64,000 bases of DNA from positions 5,369,501-5,433,500 of the forward strand of contig OX359195.1 of NCBI GenBank assembly GCA_947172415.1, read 5' to 3'. Within the stretch, counting starts at the first letter, position 1, and every line of letters starts with the position of its first letter. The DNA is from Chondrosia reniformis (taxonomy: Eukaryota; Porifera; Demospongiae; Chondrillida; Chondrillidae). Made by a program: the position numbers and the translations under genes. The notes below the pieces were generated by a model. The model was not told the origin of the DNA and made no database searches. It worked only from the letters and a program-made list of their open reading frames with translations. Below, in pieces: positions 55,001 through 62,990 of the stretch.

Positions 55001-55125
55001 GAGGGGTAAATTGATCATGATGTTATTATAATACATTTTATCTGATTATATTTCCAGAGGGAGAAGCAAATGAAGAAGATGGAGTGAAAAATCAAAAATA
55101 CTTTAGCCAATGCAACTGTATGTAG
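40810..55125 (+). CDS. Gene B: second secreted 18-domain SRCR protein (20 exons)
   Basis: Exons, in order: 40810-41125, 42686-43015, 43894-44226, 45006-45332, 45578-45901, 45977-46321, 46513-46842, 46945-47301, 47377-47703, 47928-48254, 49414-49743, 50131-50463, 50906-51232, 51352-51675, 51744-52088, 52270-52599, 52702-53058, 53130-53462, 54271-54602, then a tail from 55,058 or 55,060. All internal SRCR exons are multiples of three with phase-1 borders, except the last (332 bases). The domain order a-i, a-i is as in gene A, but the gene spans 14 kb against 29 kb because its introns lack most insertions. The predicted product is about 2,130 aa if the tail joins in frame. Full open frames in all 18 domains argue that the gene is functional. 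Confidence 0.86.
41205..42108. repeat. Palindromic element P3, arms of about 440 bp, in gene B intron 1
   Basis: TAGTACTACACAGTGCAAGT at about 41,199 is mirrored by ACTTGCACTGTGTAGTACTT ending near 42,108. Inner matching pairs include GACTCCCAAGATAATCACAC, CCTTCCAATTACCTTTTCAC and AGAGACAATTTGGTAACTTG, with a centre near 41,650. It is related to P1 at 2,380 but keeps both arms. The plus and minus strands each show open stretches only because of the mirror symmetry. Confidence 0.8.
42110..42685. other. Rest of gene B intron 1
   Basis: Bases 42,110-42,310 resemble 905-1,110 of gene A. Bases 42,380-42,520 resemble 7,900-8,060 and 43,270-43,400 (a CACTTTCCTACATACTAT / AAGCCTATAGG segment). No exon recognised. 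Confidence 0.4.
42686..43015 (+). CDS. Gene B exon 2: SRCR domain type a, copy 1
   Basis: Acceptor CCAATTACAG, donor G|GTAAGT. The six Cys are present and NNTW is replaced by DNTW, so the sequon is lost. FFDN and YYGGGSG match the first type a of gene A; SLKIRLS, NVDC and AAAVC match the second type a of gene B. The domain is a mosaic. Confidence 0.9.
43598..43634 (+). pseudogene. Stub of a second, truncated exon b
   Basis: Behind an acceptor-like ATTGTCAG, about 37 bases (ATCCTACCAGAAATGCCTCA onward, to GTGGAAATAAA) match the first bases of gene A exon 3, including the matching intron upstream. At 43,635 homology stops, and the following bases (TCACTATG... TTATGTTACATTTTTAGACT) match the intron at 49,758 instead. 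The stub is a recombination scar and not a usable exon. Confidence 0.75.
43894..44226 (+). CDS. Gene B exon 3: SRCR domain type b, copy 1
   Basis: Acceptor TATTATACAG, donor G|GTGAGC. It begins E-K-A-S-D-K-V. FHHAVDARS and SEQDC are shared only with the second type b exon of this gene. The preceding intron end (GTGTGTGTCC, GTCTGTGTGTGAGTGTGTGT) is also almost identical to that at 50,050-50,130. Confidence 0.9.
44227..45005. repeat. Intron with a palindrome-family end
   Basis: Bases 44,897-44,985 (TTAAGTCCTGTACTG, then GTAACTTGCACTGTGTAGTA) match the right-hand tail of P2 at 3,720-3,860 and of P3. No gene recognised in the rest. Confidence 0.5.
45006..45332 (+). CDS. Gene B exon 4: SRCR domain type c, copy 1 (four Cys)
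   Basis: Acceptor ACACATACATAG, donor G|GTACAG. GAILSYYW stands at the first Cys position and there is no Cys between YNC and GVSC. YTRR, YTVA and GVSC match the second type c exon of this gene. VAAYFFC and CNFQDYY are private. Confidence 0.9.
45398..45485 (+). pseudogene. 3' fragment of a type c exon in the intron
   Basis: CATCTACAATTGCAACTTTC, then GGGGTTGCATGTTCAG and a donor-like GTACAGTAATCT, match the last 80 or so bases of exon c and its start of intron. The following bases (GGGTAATATTCTTACTTTTG) match the intron after the second type c exon (51,246) better than those after exon 4. It has no acceptor or Cys core and is an exon remnant. Confidence 0.75.
45578..45901 (+). CDS. Gene B exon 5: SRCR domain type d, copy 1
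   Basis: Acceptor GAACACACAG, donor G|GTGAGT. LSVRIING, YAIGAKS, ENVIC and CGHSRD: the last three are shared only with the second type d of gene B. ENVIC abolishes the ENVTC sequon of gene A. Confidence 0.9.
45977..46321 (+). CDS. Gene B exon 6: SRCR domain type e, copy 1
   Basis: Acceptor CATTTGTCAG, donor A|GTAGGC. WDLNDARVICSMLGYAG is the gene B signature. GRIC and STGF are private. The 75-bp intron before it is nearly the same as that before the second type e exon (51,676-51,743). Confidence 0.9.
46513..46842 (+). CDS. Gene B exon 7: SRCR domain type f, copy 1
   Basis: Acceptor CAATTTGTAG, donor G|GTTAGT. YHYGGSNSSRVQW lacks the extra SR of gene A. VAVKC is the gene B signature. NVHC is private. 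Confidence 0.9.
46945..47301 (+). CDS. Gene B exon 8: SRCR domain type g, copy 1 (four Cys)
   Basis: Acceptor CATATGTAG, donor A|GTAAGT. GTINYQYW and CNIYTPNLHVYSLYYYHHY lack C2 and C7. FALKAGRA, FGIGSG and CIGSE are gene B signatures. CSAS replaces CYAS at the end. Confidence 0.9.
47377..47703 (+). CDS. Gene B exon 9: SRCR domain type h, copy 1
   Basis: Acceptor TTTTGATAG, donor A|GTATGT. YSSHWDIRE, FATRAW, FGEGSG and CTGTEAN. Homology to the second type h region extends about 40 bases into the intron, to 47,743, and then ends abruptly. Confidence 0.9.
47928..48254 (+). CDS. Gene B exon 10: SRCR domain type i, copy 1
   Basis: Acceptor TTGTATAG, donor A|GTAAGT. NNNWGTVCHNGWDIRDAH and AFFGAGSG match gene A exon 10 (position 9 of the array) and not the last domain of gene B. 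ISSKTS is private. Confidence 0.9.
48395..48665 (-). ncRNA. tRNA-like sequence interrupted by a hammerhead-bearing element
   Basis: On the minus strand a D-arm/A-box (GCTCAGCGGCAGAGCACTAG, 48,641-48,660) and a B-box (GGGTTTGATTCCCAGC, 48,409-48,424) are present but about 220 bases apart. Between them an inverted repeat (ATTATTAGGACTTTTAACAC at about 48,490 and its inverse ending near 48,608) encloses a hammerhead-like core at 48,547-48,574 (CTGATGAAGCCC...GGGTGAAATG, minus). An element seems to have split a tRNA gene or tRNA-derived SINE. Confidence 0.4.
48990..49285. mobile_element. MITE-family half-palindrome fragment
   Basis: TTTGAAGTAGGGATGGC (49,029) and the inner GTTTGGGTGCACCATGG / GGTGCACCCAAACACAGAAG pair at 49,189-49,247 identify the family seen at 4,990 and 6,721. 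The outer right arm is missing. Confidence 0.55.
49414..49743 (+). CDS. Gene B exon 11: SRCR domain type a, copy 2
   Basis: Acceptor CCAATTACAG, donor A|GTAAGT. IYFNNTW and YYGEGSG match gene A exon 11; SLKIRLS, NVDC and AAAVC match exon 2 of this gene. The sequon NNTW is present. TDLES and VCLSK are private. Confidence 0.9.
49744..50130. other. Intron, nearly identical to 43,636-43,893
   Basis: CTTATATAACCATG, AATAAAGGTACATATTTAT and the GTGTGAGTGTGTGTATGTGT run occur in both. It is the donor or partner of the homogenised tract that begins at 43,635. A (GT)n-rich run lies at 50,050-50,105. Confidence 0.65.
50131..50463 (+). CDS. Gene B exon 12: SRCR domain type b, copy 2
   Basis: Acceptor TATTATACAG, donor G|GTGAGC. 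The predicted domain differs from exon 3 of this gene only in its first residues (E-N-A-S-D-K-M against E-K-A-S-D-K-V). Confidence 0.9.
50464..50905 (-). ncRNA. Intron with a hammerhead-like motif (50,595-50,624)
   Basis: On the minus strand CTGAAGAAGACACCCAAGG then TTGAAACG satisfies the CUGANGA...GAAA pattern. No element borders were defined. The rest of the intron is AT-rich and unmatched in gene A. Confidence 0.4.
50906..51232 (+). CDS. Gene B exon 13: SRCR domain type c, copy 2 (four Cys)
   Basis: Acceptor ACACATACATAG, donor G|GTACAG. GAILSAYWDIYDARVVC and CNFRDYNIHRTDTAGVSC lack C2 and C7. YTLYTRR and RCFGTE are private. Confidence 0.9.
51352..51675 (+). CDS. Gene B exon 14: SRCR domain type d, copy 2
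   Basis: Acceptor GAACACACAG, donor G|GTGAGT. Differs from exon 5 of this gene only at RIVNG/RIING and VVCYG/VICYG, showing very recent homogenisation. Confidence 0.9.
51744..52088 (+). CDS. Gene B exon 15: SRCR domain type e, copy 2
   Basis: Acceptor CATTTGTCAG, donor A|GTAGGC. WDLNDARVICSMLGYAG is kept. GAARSTS, VHC and CPLSY are private. The following intron (52,089-52,269) is almost identical to 46,322-46,512. Confidence 0.9.
52270..52599 (+). CDS. Gene B exon 16: SRCR domain type f, copy 2
   Basis: Acceptor CAATTTGTAG. The donor G|GTCAGT is weaker than the GTTAGT of the other three type f exons. CKMVGYLY replaces CKMLGYLY. DQKVAVKC. Confidence 0.88.
52702..53058 (+). CDS. Gene B exon 17: SRCR domain type g, copy 2 (four Cys)
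   Basis: Acceptor CATATGTAG, donor A|GTAAGT. RLVSGSHPAEG, GTINYLYW and CNIYISKIHGYFRYYY: C2 and C7 absent. The intron before it is essentially identical to 46,843-46,944. Confidence 0.9.
53130..53462 (+). CDS. Gene B exon 18: SRCR domain type h, copy 2
   Basis: Acceptor TTTTGATAG, donor A|GTATGT. VYNYRPQC has two more residues than the other type h copies. FATRAW and CTGTEAS are gene B signatures. FGAGNG replaces FGAGSG. Confidence 0.9.
53463..54270. other. Intron orthologous to 27,480-28,333
   Basis: After about 53,502 it departs from the intron at 47,743 and instead matches the gene A intron at the same array position (GTAGCACAGTGGATTTTAAC, TTTAAGTCACAAGGGAGGAC). No gene or element recognised. 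Confidence 0.6.
54271..54602 (+). CDS. Gene B exon 19: SRCR domain type i, copy 2 (phase-shifted end)
   Basis: Acceptor CATTCATGCAG. NNTWGTIC, DIGDAH and YYGRGSG match gene A exon 19. Near the donor, TGCTCAGCTCCAGTAAGA has five bases more than gene A (TGCTCAAGTAAGA), so the exon is 332 bases and ends in phase 0 (C-S-A-P|). The SRCR domain itself is intact. If the intron were retained, translation would stop at 54,617. Confidence 0.85.
55058..55125 (+). CDS. Gene B exon 20: C-terminal tail
   Basis: The acceptor is TATTTCCAG at 55,057. In the ancestral phase it would read KGEANEEDGVKNQ, as in gene A. With the phase-0 end of exon 19, the next AG two bases on (exon from 55,060) restores this frame: GEANEEDGVKNQKYFSQCNC, then M and stop. 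The stop used by gene A is lost (CAATAA to CAAAAA), adding eight residues including two Cys. Using 55,058 with phase 0 would end after nine other residues. Confidence 0.5.
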
Positions 55126-57440
55126 TTAGTTAGTTATGCAGTTTTGCTATACCATTATATAGCAAAGTAGTATAGTCATCATTTGACTCTAGATTCATTA
55201 GTATTCATTCATTTGCCATTTGTTTACCTATTGTACATTTAGTACATCAAACTCATGAGTTGAATATACAATGAATATGTTCATTTATTACCTTAGGGTG
55301 ATCATAATAAGCAGGCCATCAATCTGCCTACACAATAGTGTCAGAGTTTATACTGGAGCGAAGTACATATTACATATATAAAGGGTAAAATATACAGTAC
55401 TGCAATGGTTTGCTCCAGTATCTTAGTTTTATTTAGTTATTTAGTAATCATGTACGTTCATAAACATACATACTGTAAACCCCTTAAGATAAGGTATGAA
55501 TAACTAATAAATTTTTAAAAACTCTTAGGATTCACTTTATGGATGTCTGAGTGGCATACCTATGCTTGTAGAGTTGGAAGTATTGAGTGGCTATCTGCTG
55601 ATAATAATAATATAAGCTATATACAAGCTTTTTAGCTGTATATCAGCAGAAGTATAGCCACTGTAAAATTTAATTGTATATAATTATTATGCCATACTGA
55701 CGAGTCCTAATAAGGATGAAATAGCTGCCTATGGCTCAGCCATCTCTTTGAGTGGTTATGGAGCAAGCAAACTTTGCTTCCACCCTTTTGCTCATTGCAC
55801 TCATCAGGAGACATGAGTGGGTGGGGTAATATCAGTCAAATAATGTGACATATATTCACACTAATAATATTAGTTGTGGCTCTTATTATAAATCAGAACG
55901 AGGTGCATGCATGATGTCACAGACCAGACCCACTTCCAGTGGAGAGGCCATCTTAACCAATTGGTAACTAACCAGTACTCAGGACCATCCTAAAGTGTGG
56001 GATCCTGCAAATTTTAGGGTTTAGACATTGACAGCATTGTAATTTCATGAGGATGTATATATATATACAGTAATATGCCATACATACATATGTAAAACTG
56101 GAGGAGAGGGGAATTAATCAGATTTAATTTGAATCACAGAAATAGAATACAAGTACATGAATAAGAGATGAATTTATTTACACACATTGAATATACCATG
56201 CATTAATAAAACATGTTTTCAAAAAATTACATTTTCCAGTTTCATTTATTCAGATGTGATTGTAAGTCCATTGAGGATGTACCCACTAGTTCCACTCATT
56301 TGGTTCAGGGGGTGTGTCCTCTGAGAAAATACCTAACAAAGTTGGACTCACATAGGTATTAGTTTATATAGATATATAGAGCTGGAAATGATACATAAGA
56401 TTAACTGGTTAATGATACACTGCCAAACAGCACAGTTGCACACTGGTTGGAAAAAACATTCTAGAATTGTGTAGGGACATTTTATGGTTGTTTTAAGGTG
56501 ATTCAAGAATCGGACAATGTCCAACATTTTCAGAATCAAGGTAAAGTATTTTATGAGGAAAAAGTAATTACGTATACGTATATTAGATACACTAATTACA
56601 AACCACCTTAAAGATCTAGCAATTTAATTCATTTGTTCAAACATTTGATTAATTCTACATATATAGATGATAACAGGGAAATCTCACTAAATGAAAGACA
56701 CATACTCTACTACTACGTAATATGTTGTTACTGTGGCTTTAGAAAGTATAATAACTGATTTGCAGAGCTTTCAAATTGACGTATTTAGAACTTGTAGATC
56801 ATAGGAGATTTTATAAGGATTAAGCTAAAATTTCACAAGTTACATTTCTATAAGAAGAATCTCAACCAAATGTGACTTACTTGGTACTTTAAATGAAGAT
56901 CAAACACTTGACCAGTTTCCTTCAGTGAACTGTACATTTGACTTAATGGCTAAATAGAAAATGTTATAACTTCATATTCAATTTCATTTGGACAAATCTT
57001 GCTGACATACAGTAGATATGTACGTAAATGCACTAACCTAGAACAAGGACCCAGGCTCCTTTGACCCAGCTTTGGGAAGACATTTTTGGCAATTAAAAAT
57101 ATTCATTTTCATTTTAGATTAACAAACCCATTTCAAACCATTCTCATTATTATGGCTAATGAAGTCTTATATTACTAATTGTTGCTGAACCCCAAGCAAA
57201 TTATTCATGAACCGAACCACAAAGACCTATACTCATTTCAGCATACATATTCAATTTGATAGTGACATTTTGGAGAACTTATACTTCAATAAACTGGCAA
57301 AAGACTACAAAAGGTCTTGATGGAGAAAAAGGGGAGAAGGTTCAGTACAATGTCCTGCAGGAGAAATCTTGTTGCTATTAACAACCTAGAGAATTACCAA
57401 CAATTACATTATGTATGCAGAAATGGGTTCAAAGACAAAC
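55126..57440. other. 3' flank of gene B, no gene recognised
   Basis: The first 250 bases resemble the gene A 3' flank. Most of 55,370-57,440 has no clear match in the gene A flank, apart from a CCACTTCCAGTGG-type repeat at 55,925-55,980. A hammerhead-like motif lies at 55,691. Open frames are short. Confidence 0.4.
55691..55735 (+). ncRNA. Hammerhead-like motif of a different type
   Basis: GCCATA-CTGACGA-GTCCTAATAAGGAT-GAAA, followed by TATGGC. CUGACGA and GAAA are the conserved core, GTCC/GGAT can form stem II with a G-U pair, and GCCATA/TATGGC can form an outer stem. A clear stem III and cleavage triplet were not drawn, so activity is uncertain. It is not next to a Penelope-like end. Confidence 0.45.
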
Positions 57441-57454
57441 AGTAGAACAGTAAT

Positions 57455-58430
57455 AATAACAGTTGTTTATTATAATCATCACACTGCTGCTGCTTGAGGG
57501 GGTGAGTGAGGAGTGGTGGTATTTAAAACTAATCAATGTATTAAATTAAATAAGTGACGTATGCATGGTATGCATAAATGTATGTAGTAGATGAGGTCAG
57601 TAACTTACTTGTTGGGGTAGGACATTGTGAATATAGTTTGTTTTTGTAAGCTTGTTAATAGGTGGAAGTGAGGGATGATTTTGGAACATTCATTGAATAA
57701 CTTACATCTAATGTCACCGAAAATATGACAAATGGGTCAAGACCCAGGCCATTTCCAGTGGGAGGGACCATCTTAACCAACTGGTTGGTGGACATATATG
57801 CACGTCATGTTAAACCTCTGATGTATATTTTAGTGGTTTAAAATAAAAGGGATCATCTTTACATTCTGTAAAGACAATAAAAAAGTAAAGATCACTTAAT
57901 TACGTAATTACATATACTGAATAGTCATCACCATTAAGTAAGCCTACATTGCTTCTCTATAATAGTAAATACATAAATTTTAATTATATAGTATCTAGAG
58001 ACACATGTAGGTTCTTTTAGAGATTCGTATGTTTCTCTATAACAGAGGCAGCCTCCAGCAGTCACCATGGATCAGTTGCTGAGAAGAAGACCCCAGGGTC
58101 GAAACGTTAGAAACAATCAACTGTTTCTCTAGATGCTCATGCAATATGCAAAAGACTAAAAGATGAACCATCTCAAAGATTTTCTATAGTAGAGTTGTCA
58201 GTTAGAAAGTTAAACGACTTAAACTGAAGGTTTGTTGATATATATGATGGTAACTAAATGGATACATGGGTAATATAGCAAATAAACATATTAATTTTAA
58301 GCATGCCCTATAGCCTTGTTCCGATATTTGAATATCAAAATTTTATTGGTTCATCTGATAAGTGGTTGTATCAATATAAATTAAGTCGGCAGTGAAAAGA
58401 GGGGACAATTTAAGAACAATGGGATAGCAG
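57455..58430. repeat. Copy-2 counterpart of the 30,980-31,640 block
   Basis: Same landmarks as in copy 1 (CACTGCTGCTGCTTGAGGGG and on). Bases 57,935-58,250 are extra and include a decayed hammerhead-like end (58,079-58,110, AAGAAGACCCCAGGGTCGAA ACG). Confidence 0.55.
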
Positions 58431-58433
58431 TCC

Positions 58434-58620
58434 ATGCATGGTGTTCTCAAACCAATGGTAAACTGGGAGGCTGCCAAGGTAAAGGAAGTAGAAAAACACC
58501 TTTGGAGGAGGAAGACCTTGGAAGCAATTCATATTAGAAGCCCCCAAACCTCCAACCTGGACAATGGAGTGTCATTAGGGGCAATGTGGGTAAATATTAG
58601 AGGGTACAGTAGTACTCTTT
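58434..58620 (+). mobile_element. Penelope-like 3' coding fragment (GIY-YIG end)
   Basis: The open segment contains LWRRKTLEAIHIRSPQTSNL followed by DNGVSLGAMW. This resembles the conserved end of Penelope-like GIY-YIG proteins, where a basic KEAIxI/R motif is followed by LNxDxG. The counterpart at 31,640-31,710 is shorter. A fossil fragment only. Confidence 0.5.
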
Positions 58621-58719
58621 ATATAGGGATGGTACCGGCTGTTTCGTTTTCCCTATACATTTGTATAGGAACGAAAATCCGAAATAGGCTGAAAACCGCC
58701 GGAAAAAAGCTATGTATAG

Positions 58720-59290
58720 TTAACAAGTATTTAGAGTTTAAAAACTCGTGGGGCTGCCGACCCCCGAACTACTTGGCCACATCGTTGGGCTTTAATATAT
58801 ATATTGTTAATCCTAACGATTGAGACGCTTAAGTGTCCTGAACTTTATAAATAACGATGGAAAAACTTCATTAACTAAAGCTTCCATTTGCAAAAACGAT
58901 GTATTGATGTATAAATTAAGTGTTACAATAGTTGCGTATGAACTCGCATTATACTTATATCGAAGTATAAAATAAATGTTATAATAGTTGCGTATGAACC
59001 CGTATTATATATATATTATCATTCCGTAACATGAAGCCATACAACGTAATCGGCAAATGCGGCAGCCCCTAAAAATAGACAAGCCATGCTATAAACTGGC
59101 CCTTAAGGCAAGCGACCGTGTTCCGCTAGCAAATGAACGAACTTTGACGTTACGCAGTCGGCGAGACGTGTGATTGTGGTTATTAAAGTGTTCAGGCGAC
59201 GACCGGATGCGGTTAACCGGACATCTAAGAGTTTGCTGGGGGCGCAAGGCACCCCACGAGCTTTTTAAACTCGAACTACTTGTTTATTTG
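58720..59290. repeat. Dispersed repeats, CpG-containing
   Basis: GTTTAAAAACTCGTGGGGC, ACTACTTGGCCACATCGTTG, TTGCGTATGAACTCG and CCGTAACATGAAGCCATACA are shared with 6,140-6,420, 10,540-10,740 and 29,805. CGTTACGCAGTCGGCGAGAC (59,150) is shared with 33,390. Confidence 0.5.
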
Positions 59291-60412
59291 ATTCGCTAAA
59301 TGTAGTAGACTAAGAGTAACATAATAGCGGTAGCCAATTTCCATGGGCGGCCATTTTTCTTGTCCACTGGAAGGCTTTTGTATACTGTCCGATACATATT
59401 TAAGTGCAGGTCGGTGCTGGATACTGGACCTTTAAGATAAGGTAATATTGATATATATACATATGTATGCATGCATATTATAGCCTGAGTTTGTGACAAC
59501 ACCTTAATGGAATTTGTATTATATATGTATCCATACTATATTCATATGTATATATAGTATATAAGCAAAGGAAACAGTAGTGAAATAGGTTAATTGCAAG
59601 TCCTTGTAATACGAGAGAGATCAAGCTTGTTTTCAGGTAAGTTCTTTATTTATCATGAGTAAAGACACTGCTACAGACTATACCTTTTGATCATAAGATG
59701 AAGTAATCTTTCCTGAAGGAAAATTTGTAGGTATATAAGCAATATTAGTTGCCCCATACATTGGAATACATGTTTTTGAATCTTTTGTGAATCTAGTTTA
59801 ACATACAGTATAAGTGCCAACTGTGTTACGTTGTGAGTGAATGCATGGATGTGCCAATATAAACAAGGGTTAATTAATGTTCAGAATGCAACCAGTGGAA
59901 AGATGCACACTGCACCCAACAATTTATATGTTGCCATCCGTACTTAATAATGATATGGCTATACCCACACACTATACTGAGCCTGAGGTCCTATTATGTT
60001 GTACATATGCAGAGTATATATATAACTATATATATATTCACAAATACTTTAATATCAGAGATTGGTCACTACTCTATTGTATATAGACATAAGACTACAG
60101 CTCGGAGCTAATTACAGTAGAGAGGTTCGTATATATAAAGACTTGAGCTTGTTTCTTATTTATAACAGCTAACTAACTATGCATACAGTATATATGCTGT
60201 TGTATAGGCGTTTCAAATTTAGGTGTTGTAGACACCGCTATATGTGTTAATATACTTTAAAGACAGATTTGAACTTGGCCTTATTAGAGAGGTTGCATTT
60301 TAGAAAGCCTTATGTATGGCCCATTGTAATATACCAATTCTGGCAGGACTTTAAGAGCCCAGCAGGCTGTAATTCAGAGGTAATCAACCACTCAATTCAG
60401 GGGAACGCTTAT

Positions 60413-60705
60413 CAGAGAGTACGGTAGTACTCTCTAAGTAGGAATGGCCGGAAAAAAATGGCCGCCCTATCCAATGTATTAGCAAGCAACACCTCATAAA
60501 CCATTCCTACTTCAGGTTAGTGCGCCCAAACACAGAAGTGTATGGTTAAGTTACTTAAATTTCAGTATATATGCAACTTCTGCATGATTAGCCTTATATA
60601 ATCAGTGTCTTGTTTCCATACTTTTTGCAGATGTATTAGTGAACACTGCCATTCCTACTTCTAACATCATTTTTGTAAATGTTTTTTATTTACTTGTATA
60701 CACAG
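60413..60705. mobile_element. Internally deleted MITE of the 11,714 family
   Basis: Starts AGAGAGTACGGTAGTACTCT, AAGTAGGAATGGCCGG and ATGGCCGCCCTATCC, then jumps to CCATTCCTACTTCAGGTTAG and an arm ending GCCATTCCTACTTCTAACAT, TTTTATTTACTTGTATA. Copy 1 of the segmental duplication lacks it (34,600-34,625 is uninterrupted), so it inserted after the duplication. This is one of the youngest members. Confidence 0.65.
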
Positions 60706-62734
60706 GTTTACGTTATAGACATGTATGCATGTACTGGAACATTTGAATTTTTTGTATTGCTTATTATGACTATGCTATAATCAGACTATGCTATTCAATC
60801 AGATTATAGGGACATTGTGGTTTTACTTTCCTATATCTGTGATGGGTAAATTAGTTACATTGGCCTTAAAATCTTATATATTTTCATAAAATGATGTGTA
60901 TATGCTGTTTAGCATTTGTATACACATACATACACTCTCCTTTAAAACATTTCGTTCTTATTTATATCTCAGGAGTTTTTCTTATTAACACCCATCCTTC
61001 CATTGGCTGGATGACTGACTGTTCCAGCATATATAAAACTTTAAACATGTATACTCTATAGGCATGTAAATTGCTTTGAATTTTACAGGAGAGTATTTTA
61101 AGCAATCCAGAGCTGCATGACCAATTAGTGTGCAAGGTAATGAATGATATGTAGGAGGATCCAGTATACGTGTACACTGCGTGTGCTTTGTGGGCAGACA
61201 TATTGGAGTCATGGTCAGGTATTTAGTTGAATTCAGAGTTAAGGGTTATACAAATCTAGAAGAATATTATATATTCATGTATACACGTATGCACTGTTAT
61301 TATTATATTCATAGCTAATTGCATACACACGATTCTGTCATCTGAAGTGGTGTTTTAGGGATTTTTTGAAATGCTGAACGTATATAGAAATGTTATTCTT
61401 AGCACATCTGGCCAAAAAGTGTATATAGCTTATATACATACGTATATAGTCTATTATATAATTATAGGCAATGAATTCGAAACTTACATATATGGGACAC
61501 TTTGCTATGAAAGGTTGCCAAAATATTTTGTTTCTTTCATATAGGTTGTCCTTTAATCAAAGGACTGTTTAAAATTTGACTGACTGACCGGATAATTAAT
61601 AATTTTGTAATTTCATGTGTTTGACAGCTTGAGAAGAGTAACTTACACTTTCATCATTAAATTCCCGATTATGAATATTGGACTTACTGATCAAGACTAT
61701 ATAGATCTATCAATCAAAATGGCAACACTATATATGCTGTACTGTAGCTGGAGCACTTACTTTAGTTTTAAAGCCTGTTGCATAGCTTAATAGAGCCCAA
61801 ATCACCATCCCTCAATACTTAATTAACAGCATTACCTGGAAGGCAGATGTTCTACCAGTAGCTGGAGATACAATTTACCCAATAGTATACTGAGAACAAA
61901 AATTCAGATCCTTTGTTTCTTTTTTTGAGGTGTGTCCACATTAGATGAAGGTACATTAATGTATACGTAAAACCACCTTTAAGAAAATTATAAATTACTT
62001 TAATTGGAAACATTTACTACAAAGAGTCTTCAATATGCTTCACCAAGCACTAAATCCTTTGAATTCAACTATAATTTAATCTCCACCAGTATAATATACA
62101 GACAATATATGGATGAATATACTAACTCATGATCAAAGCGATATAATACTTCCTTAATTGTTATAATTGAAGTAAACATTATGAGTTAATGTAATGCAGG
62201 ATGACCTAATTGTATATAAGTTGCTGTAGATTTGTACTCTTTTTGCTTTTGAACTTTTTGCTACCTAAATTTGTCACCATGTAGCTATAAGGTTTCTCTA
62301 GTAGTTATGCACATTGAGTGAATGAAAATTTTATAGTGTGGGCATGTAGTTTTGAATTTACTACTGAGAACAATGGTTCAAAGCTGACCATATAGTGGTA
62401 GTGACATGTGTAGGAGATGTAGTTTTGATAGTTATGTATATACGTATATGGAGGTTTTTAGTAGAATTCAGGGATATACGTATGTATGTATACAGAACAA
62501 TAAGGGGCTAGGAGCACTAGTTTGTATATGGTATGAAGGCAATGCAATCAAAATAATATTAAAAAGTACAGTATACAGTATAGCGTCTATTGTGAGCTAT
62601 ATAGTCCTTGGCTGGCATATGTACATTTACTCATCTATAATATTTCTTGTGTGTATACGGACAGTTACAATATAGGCCTTTTTCATAAGCATAATATTAT
62701 GTTTCCTTAATCACAATTTCTTTACTTTATTAAG

Positions 62735-62990
62735 GTACGAGTAGAGAAGCCCGCCTTCGCTACTCCGGCGCTTCCATTTCGGTATTGCGACACTGAAAGT
62801 GTGAACCGTTCGCGGAAAACCGTATACTTTCTCCGTAGATCCAATATTGCGAACGGTCGTTGTTAGGATTTTCGGCGCACGCTCCTCAGCTGCAGCGGAC
62901 CCCCTTAGGACACTCTACAAAAATGGTCCAAGTGCTGGGAACGTTTGGTCGCAATGCGGTTTTGGGCGCGGGAGGAGTTCACGAACATAC
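62735..62990. other. CpG-rich insertion absent from copy 1
   Basis: GCCCGCCTTCGCTACTCCGG, GCGAACGGTCGTTGTTAGGA and GGCGCGGGAGGAGTTCACGA contrast sharply with the AT-rich flank. CCGTTCGCGG at about 62,807 and GCGAACGG at about 62,848 form a short inverted repeat. Nothing coding is recognised. Confidence 0.4.

Noticed and set aside
58434-58823. 129-codon open frame as a complete gene
   Set aside because: Only the first 55 or so codons resemble anything (a Penelope-like end); the remainder runs into dispersed repeats.
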